Positions 1 through 5,748 of a stretch of 10,672 nt of DNA are shown piece after piece. This DNA comes from Dehalococcoidia bacterium (GTDB lineage: Bacteria; Chloroflexota; Dehalococcoidia; JACPQF01). Where the stretch lies: positions 1 to 10,672 of the forward strand of contig JAUSEJ010000700.1 in the NCBI GenBank assembly GCA_030650265.1, read 5' to 3'. Position 1 is the stretch's first letter. Each line of letters opens with the position of its first letter. The position numbers and the translations under genes are program-made. Under the pieces are notes generated by a model, which saw nothing but the letters and a program-made list of their open reading frames with translations, did not search any database and was not told where the DNA came from.

Positions 1-50
1 CTTGCTTCACACGCAAGAGGTCACTGGTTCAAGCCCAGTACCGCCCACCA
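1..50 (+). tRNA. tRNA-Val (anticodon CAC), 3' part only
   Basis: The window opens inside this tRNA. The anticodon stem CTTGC/GCAAG encloses a 7-base loop, TTCACAC, with anticodon CAC at 8-10, which reads the valine codon GTG. It is followed by a 5-base variable loop, a T arm with stem ACTGG/CCAGT and loop TTCAAGC, the acceptor 3' strand ACCGCCC, discriminator A and an encoded CCA. The 5' half, with the D arm and the acceptor 5' strand, lies outside the window, so the amino-acid call rests on the anticodon. A terminator hairpin begins 32 bases downstream. Confidence 0.93.
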
Positions 51-81
51 GTAGCTTTAGGACAATAGGCTAGCGTAGAAC

Positions 82-112
82 AGACCACTGCCGAAGTGGT
101 CTTGTTCATTTT
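82..112 (+). terminator. Intrinsic terminator after tRNA-Val
   Basis: A perfect 7-bp inverted repeat, GACCACT (83-89) and AGTGGTC (95-101), closes on a 5-base loop and can be extended by one A-T pair at its base. It is followed by a T-rich tail, 102-112. This is the form of a rho-independent terminator and fits the end of the tRNA-Val transcription unit. Confidence 0.8.
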
Positions 113-128
113 GGGGCCGCTGCAACAC

Positions 129-158
129 TTGACCGACTGACCATTGACCTGATATAAT
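129..158 (+). promoter_or_regulatory. Sigma70-type promoter upstream of tRNA-Leu/tRNA-Arg
   Basis: TTGACC (129-134) and a perfect TATAAT (153-158) are separated by 18 bases. Transcription would begin near 165, leaving a leader of about 117 bases before tRNA-Leu. The element lies just past the tRNA-Val terminator, so it probably drives the Leu-Arg tRNA unit. The pentamer TGACC occurs three times (130-134, 138-142, 145-149) through the -35 and spacer. Confidence 0.75.
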
Positions 159-242
159 TTGTCTATCGGAAGGAAAGCCTCGCCCGACAAGCCGTAGCAC
201 TTTAGCAGTAGCATCGAATTATGCCGCCGGGGAAGCCAGGGT

Positions 243-260
243 GATCTTAGCGATCTTCGC
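243..260 (+). repeat. Tandem 9-base repeat in the tRNA leader
   Basis: GATCTTAGC (243-251) is followed directly by GATCTTCGC (252-260), differing at one base. It lies in the transcribed leader between the promoter and tRNA-Leu. No function can be read from it, and it may be chance or a slippage product. Confidence 0.4.
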
Positions 261-281
261 GTCCTCAGCGGTGAGACACCA

Positions 282-367
282 GCCGGAGTGGCGGAATGGC
301 AGACGCGCTACGTTCAGGGCGTAGTAGGAGTACTCCTGTGTGGGTTCAAATCCCACCTTCGGCACCA
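282..367 (+). tRNA. tRNA-Leu (anticodon CAG)
   Basis: This is a complete 86-base type II tRNA with a long variable arm. The acceptor GCCGGAG pairs with CTTCGGC, with one G-T wobble at position 5. The anticodon stem CTACG/CGTAG (308-312/320-324) holds loop TTCAGGG with CAG at 315-317, reading leucine CTG. The variable arm contains an extra hairpin around GGAGTACTCC. The T arm GTGGG/CCCAC has loop TTCAAAT. Discriminator A and CCA are encoded. tRNA-Arg follows 15 bases later, apparently in the same transcript. Confidence 0.96.
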
Positions 368-382
368 TTCTCGAGGATCCCT

Positions 383-458
383 GCGCCTGTAGCTCAGCGG
401 ATAGAGCGCAGCCCTGCGGAGGCTGAGGCCACTGGTTCGAATCCAGTCAGGCGTACCA
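383..458 (+). tRNA. tRNA-Arg (anticodon GCG)
   Basis: This is a complete 76-base tRNA. Acceptor GCGCCTG pairs with CAGGCGT, where the first pair is a G-T wobble. The D stem is GCTC/GAGC. The anticodon stem CAGCC/GGCTG (409-413/421-425) holds loop CTGCGGA, giving anticodon GCG at 416-418. The T arm ACTGG/CCAGT has loop TTCGAAT, and CCA is encoded. G34 would read CGC and CGU directly. In most bacteria the tRNA for these codons carries ACG, deaminated to inosine by TadA, so the encoded GCG is less usual. Confidence 0.93.
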
Positions 459-459
459 G

Positions 460-502
460 TCCCGGCGGTAAGGCCCTTGCCTTCCGTGTGGCATTGCCGG
501 GA
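460..502 (+). other. Hairpin without T-tract after tRNA-Arg
   Basis: TCCCGGC (460-466) and GCCGGGA (496-502) can form a perfect 7-bp stem. Inside it, GGTAAG (467-472) can pair with CTTGCC (476-481) through one T-G wobble. There is no run of T after it, so it is not a standard intrinsic terminator. It may serve as a processing or weak termination structure at the end of the Leu-Arg unit. Confidence 0.45.
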
Positions 503-511
503 GAAGTCGAT

Positions 512-540
512 TTGACGACTTGCTCAAGATAGTGTATAGT
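512..540 (+). promoter_or_regulatory. Sigma70-type promoter for initiator tRNA-Met
   Basis: TTGACG (512-517) and TATAGT (535-540) are separated by the ideal 17 bases. Transcription would start near 547, only about 8 bases before the mature tRNA. The -35 hexamer overlaps an inverted repeat, AAGTCG (504-509) / CGACTT (516-521). Confidence 0.78.
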
Positions 541-554
541 ATAGATGTTGTCGA

Positions 555-629
555 CGCGGGGTGGAGCAGTGGCAGCTCGTCGGGCTCATAACCCGAAGGT
601 CGTTGGTTCGAATCCAACCCCCGCTACCA
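555..629 (+). tRNA. Initiator tRNA-Met (anticodon CAT)
   Basis: This complete 75-base tRNA has anticodon CAT at 587-589. Initiator hallmarks are visible: three consecutive G-C pairs at the base of the anticodon stem (TCGGG/CCCGA), an A11-U24 pair in the D stem (GAGC/GCTC), and no Watson-Crick pair at 1-72. The 1-72 mismatch is C-U (C555 against T625) rather than the common C-A. CCA is encoded. These features mark it as the fMet tRNA, not elongator Met and not the Ile CAT tRNA that TilS modifies. Confidence 0.95.
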
Positions 630-659
630 ATTCCTAGCTCTCATACTCTGAATGCGTCG

Positions 660-696
660 AGTGGCACTCTCTTTCATGACAAAGGTGCCACTTTTT
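660..696 (+). terminator. Intrinsic terminator between tRNA-fMet and tilS
   Basis: AGTGGCAC (660-667) pairs perfectly with GTGCCACT (685-692). An inner CTTT/AAAG helix (671-674/681-684) extends the hairpin above a small bulge. The T run at 692-696 follows at once. It fits termination of the tRNA-Met transcript. It ends only 9 bases before the preferred tilS ATG, so any tilS transcript starting upstream must read through it. Confidence 0.8.
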
Positions 697-705
697 GATT
701 GTCCA

Positions 706-2136
706 ATGCTTGAGCGAAAAGTTCTGTCCTTCATCAAATCCCATTCCCTTCTCGCTCCAGGCGATAATGTCATCGTCGGCGTATCCGGCGGCCCGGATTC
801 TGTCTGCTTGCTCCACCTCCTCAATCGCCTGAAAACCAAGACCGCCATTCACCTTCACGTCGCTCATCTGAACCACCAGCTACGGGGCCGCGAGGCAGAG
901 GACGAGGCAAACTACGTTCGTAAATTGGCGACGGATTTGCGCCTGCCCTGCACCATCGAGGCCCGCGACGTGCGGGTCTACCGGGAGGTTCATGGTCTGT
1001 CGGAGGAGGAGGCCGCCCGGGAAGTACGCTATGCCTTCTTGGCAGAGATAGCCAATCGCCTGGGCGGGGCTAAGGTCGCGGTCGGACACACGGCCGACGA
1101 TCAAGTCGAAACGATCCTGATGCACCTGATAAGAGGCACAGGGCTGGCCGGATTACAGGGAATGGCCGCGTCTTCGAACCTTCGCCTGCCACGGCTGGTC
1201 AAGAATGTCACCGTGGTTCGCCCTCTACTGGCGGTCTACCGGCAGGAAACAGAGGCCTTCTGCAAGAGCAACGCTCTCGCCCCTCATTTCGACGCTACTA
1301 ACTATTCCCGCCTCTATTTCCGCAATCGCATCAGGGCCGACCTGGTTCCCCTTCTCCAGTCGTACAACCCGACCGTCAAGACCGCCATTCTGCGCCTGGC
1401 CGCTTTGTCCAGAGATGACGTGCGCTACATCGACGATCAGGTCACCGCTCTTTGGCCGGCGCTGACCACGGTTGAGGACGGTCTGGTCATTTTTGATAAA
1501 GACGGGCTGGCCACCCTCCCGGCCAACCTCCAGCGCCATCTCCTCAGAAGAGGGGCAGAAACGCTCTTGGGCGATCTGACTGATATCGAAGCAGTTCATA
1601 TCGAGGCGATGAGGAAGGCTATCGGGAAACCGGTTGGTGCCATGATCTCCCTGCCGAGGAAATTGGTGTTTCAGGTCGGTTATGATGCCTGCTCTATCAG
1701 CCTGGGATGCGTCGAACCGTCATTATGGCCAGCTATCGCGGGGGAGTACTCCCTTCAAATTCCGGGAAAATCCTGCGTCGCGGGCTGGTCGGTCGAGACT
1801 CGCTTGTTGGACCGGGAAGCCGCCAGCGGACATTGCCCGTCTCCCTGGCACGCGCACCTCGACCCGATCGCGATAGGCCAAACGCTGTCAATTCGAGGTA
1901 GAAGGCCGGGCGAACGGTTTCAGCCTTTGGGAATGGGCGAGACGAAGAAGCTTCAGGACTTCATGGTCGACGCCAAGATACCGCGCCGCCAGCGTGACAG
2001 CATTCCTTTGCTCGTTTCCCCGTCGCAGATTGTTTGGGTGGTCGGTTGGCGCCTCGACGAGCGAGCAAAAGTACAGGAGGCCACAGAGAAGGTTCTTTGC
2101 GTGACTTTCGAACCGCAAGCAAGGGAGGGTAATTAA
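706..2136 (+). CDS. tilS: tRNA(Ile)-lysidine synthase TilS
   Basis: TilS is the cytoplasmic enzyme that uses ATP and lysine to convert C34 of the tRNA-Ile with a CAU anticodon to lysidine, so that it reads AUA. From ATG 706 the protein has 476 residues, normal for a full-length two-domain TilS. The PP-loop SGGPDS is at residues 27-32. HLNHQLRG (54-61) and GHTADDQVET (127-136) are typical of the catalytic domain, and NYSRLYFRNRIR (199-210) is a conserved family segment. The C-terminal tRNA-binding domain includes RPGERFQPLGM (400-410) and the stretch about 415-450. An in-frame ATG at 652 lies upstream of the terminator hairpin and another at 676 lies in its loop; ATG 706 gives the usual N-terminus (MLERKVLSFI). 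No clear Shine-Dalgarno site precedes any of the three. hpt starts one base after the stop. Confidence 0.95.
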   Translation: MLERKVLSFIKSHSLLAPGDNVIVGVSGGPDSVCLLHLLNRLKTKTAIHLHVAHLNHQLRGREAEDEANYVRKLATDLRLPCTIEARDVRVYREVHGLSEEEAAREVRYAFLAEIANRLGGAKVAVGHTADDQVETILMHLIRGTGLAGLQGMAASSNLRLPRLVKNVTVVRPLLAVYRQETEAFCKSNALAPHFDATNYSRLYFRNRIRADLVPLLQSYNPTVKTAILRLAALSRDDVRYIDDQVTALWPALTTVEDGLVIFDKDGLATLPANLQRHLLRRGAETLLGDLTDIEAVHIEAMRKAIGKPVGAMISLPRKLVFQVGYDACSISLGCVEPSLWPAIAGEYSLQIPGKSCVAGWSVETRLLDREAASGHCPSPWHAHLDPIAIGQTLSIRGRRPGERFQPLGMGETKKLQDFMVDAKIPRRQRDSIPLLVSPSQIVWVVGWRLDERAKVQEATEKVLCVTFEPQAREGN

Positions 2137-2137
2137 G

Positions 2138-2662
2138 ATGAAGGTTAAGCTTGGTGAAGTAATGATCTCGGCTCAGGATCTACAGAAGCGGGTAAAAGAA
2201 CTCGCCAACCAGATCATGCAAGACTACGCCGGACAGGAAATCCTCATGATTGGTGTCTTGAAAGGGGCGGTGATCTTTCTCGTCGACCTCGCCAAACAAT
2301 TGGACCTCGTGGTCGAAATGGACTTCATGGCTGTAAGCAGCTACGGGGCCAGCACTGAGTCGAGCGGTATCGTGCGCATCATCAAAGACCTCGACGATAG
2401 CGTGGAAGGCAAGAACGTACTCATAGTCGAAGACATAGTAGACACCGGATTAACACTGAAATACATTGTCGAGAACATCGCCGCCCGCAATCCGGCCAAC
2501 ATCCGGGTCTGTACCCTTTTCAACAAGCAGAAGCAGCGCAAAGCCGATGTCAAGATCGATTACGTGGGATTTGAGATCCCTGATAGCTTCATCGTAGGCT
2601 ATGGCCTCGACTACGATCAGGCTTACCGAAACCTGCCCAATATCCACTTGCTAATCACCTGA
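2138..2662 (+). CDS. hpt: Hypoxanthine phosphoribosyltransferase
   Basis: This purine-salvage enzyme transfers phosphoribose from PRPP to hypoxanthine and usually guanine, giving IMP or GMP in the cytoplasm. The 174-residue length is standard. LKGA (41-44) is the pyrophosphate loop. SSYG (67-70) begins the flexible active-site loop. The PRPP motif VLIVEDIVDTGLTL spans 94-107. DYVGFEIPD (141-149) and the following GYGLDYDQAYRNLP segment form the base-binding end. The start follows a GGAGGG ribosome site about 6-12 bases upstream and one base after the tilS stop, so the two genes are almost certainly co-transcribed. tilS-hpt-ftsH is a widespread bacterial gene order. Confidence 0.96.
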   Translation: MKVKLGEVMISAQDLQKRVKELANQIMQDYAGQEILMIGVLKGAVIFLVDLAKQLDLVVEMDFMAVSSYGASTESSGIVRIIKDLDDSVEGKNVLIVEDIVDTGLTLKYIVENIAARNPANIRVCTLFNKQKQRKADVKIDYVGFEIPDSFIVGYGLDYDQAYRNLPNIHLLIT

Positions 2663-2738
2663 AATTGGCATGGCTACCGGGTGTACGGACGTTATATTGC
2701 CCGCCCTGGTCTTACGACTACATTTATTGGCTCGATTC

Positions 2739-2747
2739 TGTTATAAT
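2739..2747 (+). promoter_or_regulatory. Extended -10 promoter for ftsH
   Basis: TG (2739-2740), one base, then a perfect TATAAT (2742-2747) make an extended -10 element. No good -35 is seen at the proper distance, as expected of extended -10 promoters. Transcription near 2754 would give a leader of about 113 bases before ftsH. No terminator is seen after hpt, so ftsH may also receive read-through from the tilS-hpt unit. Confidence 0.65.
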
Positions 2748-2803
2748 ACGGGTGCATCGCTAGAGAGGCAGGTATGTAGTCAAGGATGTTTTCCGGTCCT
2801 GCA

Positions 2804-2818
2804 GGCTGAAGATCAGCC
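2804..2818 (+). other. Hairpin in the ftsH leader
   Basis: GGCTGA (2804-2809) and TCAGCC (2813-2818) form a perfect 6-bp stem with a 3-base loop in the presumed 5' leader of ftsH. A start-stop pair, ATG TAG (2774-2779), lies upstream in the same leader, after a purine-rich stretch. No known riboswitch class is recognised. Confidence 0.4.
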
Positions 2819-2866
2819 GGTTTCCCACCTTGCTACAACCCTTTGCATTGGCACGCGGAGGTATGA

Positions 2867-4714
2867 ATGGATTCCAGATGGCTGCGAAACAGCTTCATCT
2901 ACTTGCTTATTCTGGTGGCGGTAATCGCCATCTACTTTACCATTTTCCCCCCGACAGCGGGCAGCCAGTCCATGGATATCACTTCGGTGGTCGAGGAAGC
3001 CAGGAAGGGGAACATTCAGGAGATACAGGTTCAGGGTGACTCATTGACCGTTATCCGCAAGGATAAGGAGAAGTTCACCTCGCGCAAAGAGACTAGCGCC
3101 AGCATGTTTGATATTCTCCAAAAGGCGGGCATCAAGACCGCCGACGGTGGCGTAAAGGTCACAATTAAGGAGCCAAGCCAGTTTGGCAATCTGCTGGGTC
3201 TTGCCATCAACTTCTTACCCCTGATTCTCTTCGGGGGAGTACTGCTTTTCATGATGCGCCAGGCTCAAGGCAGCAACAACCAGGCCCTCAGTTTTGGCAA
3301 GAGCAAGGCACGAATGTTCAGCAGTAACCGGCCTTCAGTGACCTTCGCCGACGTCGCCGGGGTGGAAGAGGCCAAGCAGGAACTGCAAGAGGTCGTCGAG
3401 TTTCTCAAGTTTCCCGAGAAGTTCGCCGCCCTTGGCGCCCGCATTCCCAGAGGCGTTTTACTGGTCGGTCCTCCTGGCACTGGCAAGACGCTCCTGAGCA
3501 GGGCAGTCGCCGGTGAGGCTGGCGTACCATTCTTCTCCATTAGCGGCAGCGAGTTTGTGGAGATGTTCGTCGGCGTCGGCGCATCGAGGGTGCGCGACCT
3601 GTTCGATCAGGCCAAGAAGAATGCCCCCTGCATCGTCTTCGTCGACGAGATTGACGCCGTCGGCCGGCAAAGGGGCGCCGGTCTGGGCGGAAGCCACGAC
3701 GAGAGGGAGCAAACCTTGAATCAGATTCTGGTGGAAATGGACGGATTCGACACCAACACTAACGTCATCGTCATCGCCGCCACTAATCGGCCAGATGTAT
3801 TGGATCCGGCGCTCCTGAGGCCTGGCAGGTTCGATCGACAGGTCGTTCTCGATCGGCCAGATATAAACGGACGCAAGGCAATTCTCAACGTTCACGCTAA
3901 AGGCAAACCTCTCGATGAGTTGGTAAGCCTGGAGACACTGGCCAAGCAGACCCCTGGCTTTAGCGGCGCTGACCTCGCCAATTTGCTGAACGAGGGAGCG
4001 ATACTCGCCGCCCGTCGGAACAAGAAGGCCATCAGTATGGACGAATTGCAGGAAGCCATCGACCGCGTTATTGCCGGGCCAGAGCGCAAAAGCCGCATCA
4101 TCAGTCCCAAAGAGAAGGAGATCACGGCTTATCATGAGGCGGGGCATGCCATCGTCGCCCGCTTCACCAAACTAAATGATCCCCTGCACAAGATATCGAT
4201 CGTGGCCCGGGGCATGATGGGTGGCTACACTCGACTCCTCCCGGCGGAGGACCGCTACCTGTGGACACGGTCCCAGTTCCAGGACATGCTGGCCTTTGCC
4301 CTTGGCGGTCATGCCGCCGAGGAGATCATGTTCGACGAGATGACGACCGGTAGCGAAAACGATATCCAGAGGACCACGAATATCGCTCGCAAAATGGTTA
4401 TGGAGTACGGCATGAGCGACAAGCTTGGTCCGCGCACTTTCGGCCGGAAAGAAGAACTGGTCTTCCTTGGTCGCGAGATAAGCGAGCAGAAGAACTATAG
4501 TGAGAAGGTCGCCGAGGAGATAGACCTAGAAGTCCGGACCATCATAGACGCCGCTTATGCCACAGCCCGGCAGGTCATTACCGAGCATAAAGCGAAGCTC
4601 ATCCAGCTTGCAGAGCGTCTGGTTCAGGACGAGACCCTCGAAGGCGAGGCCCTCGAAACCCTGCTCAACTCCCCATCGACAGATAGCGACCCTGTCATAT
4701 CAGCCTCTGCGTAA
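2867..4714 (+). CDS. ftsH: ATP-dependent zinc metalloprotease FtsH
   Basis: FtsH is a hexameric, membrane-anchored AAA+ protease that pulls out and degrades misfolded membrane proteins and short-lived regulators. The 615-residue protein is complete. Membrane segments are at about residues 9-28 and 108-130, flanking an extracytoplasmic domain of about 80 residues. The AAA+ module follows: Walker A GPPGTGKT (201-208), pore motif MFVGVG (233-238), Walker B VFVDEID (257-263) and the second region of homology around [10 protein letters not shown] to RPGRFD (305-323). The protease domain has the zinc site HEAGH (423-427), with the likely third ligand Asp499 in TTGSENDI. The start is fixed by GGAGGT at 2857-2862, four bases from ATG 2867. 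It has its own promoter and a terminator just after the stop. Confidence 0.98.
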   Translation: MDSRWLRNSFIYLLILVAVIAIYFTIFPPTAGSQSMDITSVVEEARKGNIQEIQVQGDSLTVIRKDKEKFTSRKETSASMFDILQKAGIKTADGGVKVTIKEPSQFGNLLGLAINFLPLILFGGVLLFMMRQAQGSNNQALSFGKSKARMFSSNRPSVTFADVAGVEEAKQELQEVVEFLKFPEKFAALGARIPRGVLLVGPPGTGKTLLSRAVAGEAGVPFFSISGSEFVEMFVGVGASRVRDLFDQAKKNAPCIVFVDEIDAVGRQRGAGLGGSHDEREQTLNQILVEMDGFDTNTNVIVIAATNRPDVLDPALLRPGRFDRQVVLDRPDINGRKAILNVHAKGKPLDELVSLETLAKQTPGFSGADLANLLNEGAILAARRNKKAISMDELQEAIDRVIAGPERKSRIISPKEKEITAYHEAGHAIVARFTKLNDPLHKISIVARGMMGGYTRLLPAEDRYLWTRSQFQDMLAFALGGHAAEEIMFDEMTTGSENDIQRTTNIARKMVMEYGMSDKLGPRTFGRKEELVFLGREISEQKNYSEKVAEEIDLEVRTIIDAAYATARQVITEHKAKLIQLAERLVQDETLEGEALETLLNSPSTDSDPVISASA

Positions 4715-4720
4715 GGACGG

Positions 4721-4758
4721 AAAACCGGGCGGTCCGCTTTTGGGCCACCCGGTTTTTT
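4721..4758 (+). terminator. Intrinsic terminator of ftsH
   Basis: AAAACCGGG (4721-4729) pairs perfectly with CCCGGTTTT (4748-4756). Above one C-A mismatch, GGTCC (4731-4735) pairs with GGGCC (4742-4746) with one wobble. The T run 4753-4758 follows. This strong rho-independent terminator begins six bases after the ftsH stop. The A-rich 5' arm could also let it work in the opposite direction. Confidence 0.92.
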
Positions 4759-4786
4759 GCCCGAGGCTGTCCTCGCGACCTACAAT
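4757..4786 (+). promoter_or_regulatory. Putative promoter for the formyltransferase-chelatase unit
   Basis: TTGCCC (4757-4762) and TACAAT (4781-4786) are 18 bases apart. Transcription would start near 4793, about 19 bases before the chosen ATG. The -35 overlaps the last bases of the ftsH terminator T-run. The location between a strong terminator and the next gene supports the call more than the hexamer match does. Confidence 0.6.
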
Positions 4787-4811
4787 GTAACTTCTTCATG
4801 AGGTGAGCACT

Positions 4812-5729
4812 ATGCGAATTGTCCTGATCGGTCAGGCGGCCTTCGGCGAAAAGGTTTTAGAGGCGCTCGTCGCCCGGGGAGAGCAAGTGGTTGGCGTCTA
4901 CACCACCCCCGATGCTCCCGGTGGCCGGGAAAATCCCCTCAAGACTCTCGCTTCGAGCCACAACATTCCGGTATCTCAGCCCACCCGTATGCGCGACGCC
5001 GGCGTTTACGACGAATTCGTCAAGTATGATCCAGAATTGACGGTTATGGCCTTTGTCACGGATATCGTGCCCGCGCGCCTGCTGAACTATCCCAAATACG
5101 GAACCATCCAGTATCATCCCTCGCTTCTGCCTCTGCACCGGGGCGGCAGCGCCATCAACTGGGCCATCATCAATGGCGACACCAGGACAGGTCTTTCCAT
5201 CTTCTGGCCGGACAAAGGCATCGACACGGGACCTGTTCTCCTCCAGAAAGAGGTCGAGATTGCCCCTGATGATACGACCGGGTCCGTGTACTTCAACAAA
5301 CTCTTCCCCATCGGCGTTGACGCCATGATCGAGGCCATAGATCTGGTAAAGCAAGGGAAGGCTCCCCGCCTGGCGCAAGATGAGTCGCAGGCTACCTACG
5401 AAGGCTGGTGTGGTGAGACTGAATGCGTGATAGATTGGTCAAAGCCCGGGCAGACGGTGTTTAACCTCATCCGTGGCTGCAATCCCCAGCCGGGCGCCAC
5501 TACCTACCTTAAGGGCAGCCGTCTCAAGATCTTCGATGCCGAATACCGGCCGGGTGCAAGCCACGAGAAAGCAGGAGAGATCGTCGAGGTCGGCAGCGAG
5601 GGGATTCTCATCGCCGCCCGGGGGGGTACCATTCTGGCCAAGCGGGTACAACCCGATCGTTCGCCGAAGATCAAGGCCACAGACTACGCTACCTCCTCCG
5701 GCCTGCGCCCGGGCGACAGACTCGGTTAG
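4812..5729 (+). CDS. Formyltransferase-family protein (methionyl-tRNA formyltransferase-like, FDH hydrolase-domain type)
   Basis: The 305-residue protein has the two-domain plan of Fmt: an N-terminal formyl-transferase fold (about 1-190) and a C-terminal OB-like domain (about 205-300). [11 protein letters not shown] (101-111), SAINW (113-117) and the loop ending KGIDTG (135-140) form the 10-formyl-tetrahydrofolate site, with His102 and Asp138 as catalytic residues. In Fmt and GART an Asn sits two residues before this His; here it is Gln100. That and the segments [12 protein letters not shown] and ATYEG resemble the hydrolase domain of 10-formyl-THF dehydrogenase (ALDH1L1). It may formylate Met-tRNA, release formate from 10-formyl-THF, or act on another acceptor. 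A GTG at 4803 is also in frame, but GAGGTGA (4800-4806) serves well as the ribosome site for ATG 4812. The chelatase gene starts 19 bases after the stop, probably in the same operon. Confidence 0.85.
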   Translation: MRIVLIGQAAFGEKVLEALVARGEQVVGVYTTPDAPGGRENPLKTLASSHNIPVSQPTRMRDAGVYDEFVKYDPELTVMAFVTDIVPARLLNYPKYGTIQYHPSLLPLHRGGSAINWAIINGDTRTGLSIFWPDKGIDTGPVLLQKEVEIAPDDTTGSVYFNKLFPIGVDAMIEAIDLVKQGKAPRLAQDESQATYEGWCGETECVIDWSKPGQTVFNLIRGCNPQPGATTYLKGSRLKIFDAEYRPGASHEKAGEIVEVGSEGILIAARGGTILAKRVQPDRSPKIKATDYATSSGLRPGDRLG

Positions 5730-5748
5730 GATTGAGAGGCCCAAAGGT

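Noticed and set aside
144..158. TTGACC at 144-149 as the -35 for TATAAT 153-158
   Set aside because: The spacing is only 3 bases; the copy at 129-134 has a workable 18.
296..532. A 78-codon frame over the tRNA genes
   Set aside because: It runs through tRNA-Leu and tRNA-Arg; the RNA genes explain the sequence.
652..705. Upstream start for tilS
   Set aside because: The extra 18 residues fall across a clear terminator hairpin, have no family likeness and no ribosome site; ATG 706 gives the usual N-terminus.
2665..2698. TTGGCA and TATATT as a promoter after hpt
   Set aside because: The spacing of 22 bases is too long, and the extended -10 at 2739-2747 is a better candidate.
2670..2924. A small frame between hpt and ftsH
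   Set aside because: It spans the ftsH promoter and leader and overlaps the ftsH start; no ribosome site or recognisable protein.
3458..4147. A 229-codon minus-strand open frame
   Set aside because: It lies wholly antisense to the FtsH AAA+ domain and shows no family features.
5473..5748. N-terminal extension of the chelatase frame by 92 residues
   Set aside because: It overlaps the conserved formyltransferase gene in another frame, has a low-complexity Arg/Pro/Ser-rich composition, and ATG 5749 gives the normal family N-terminus.
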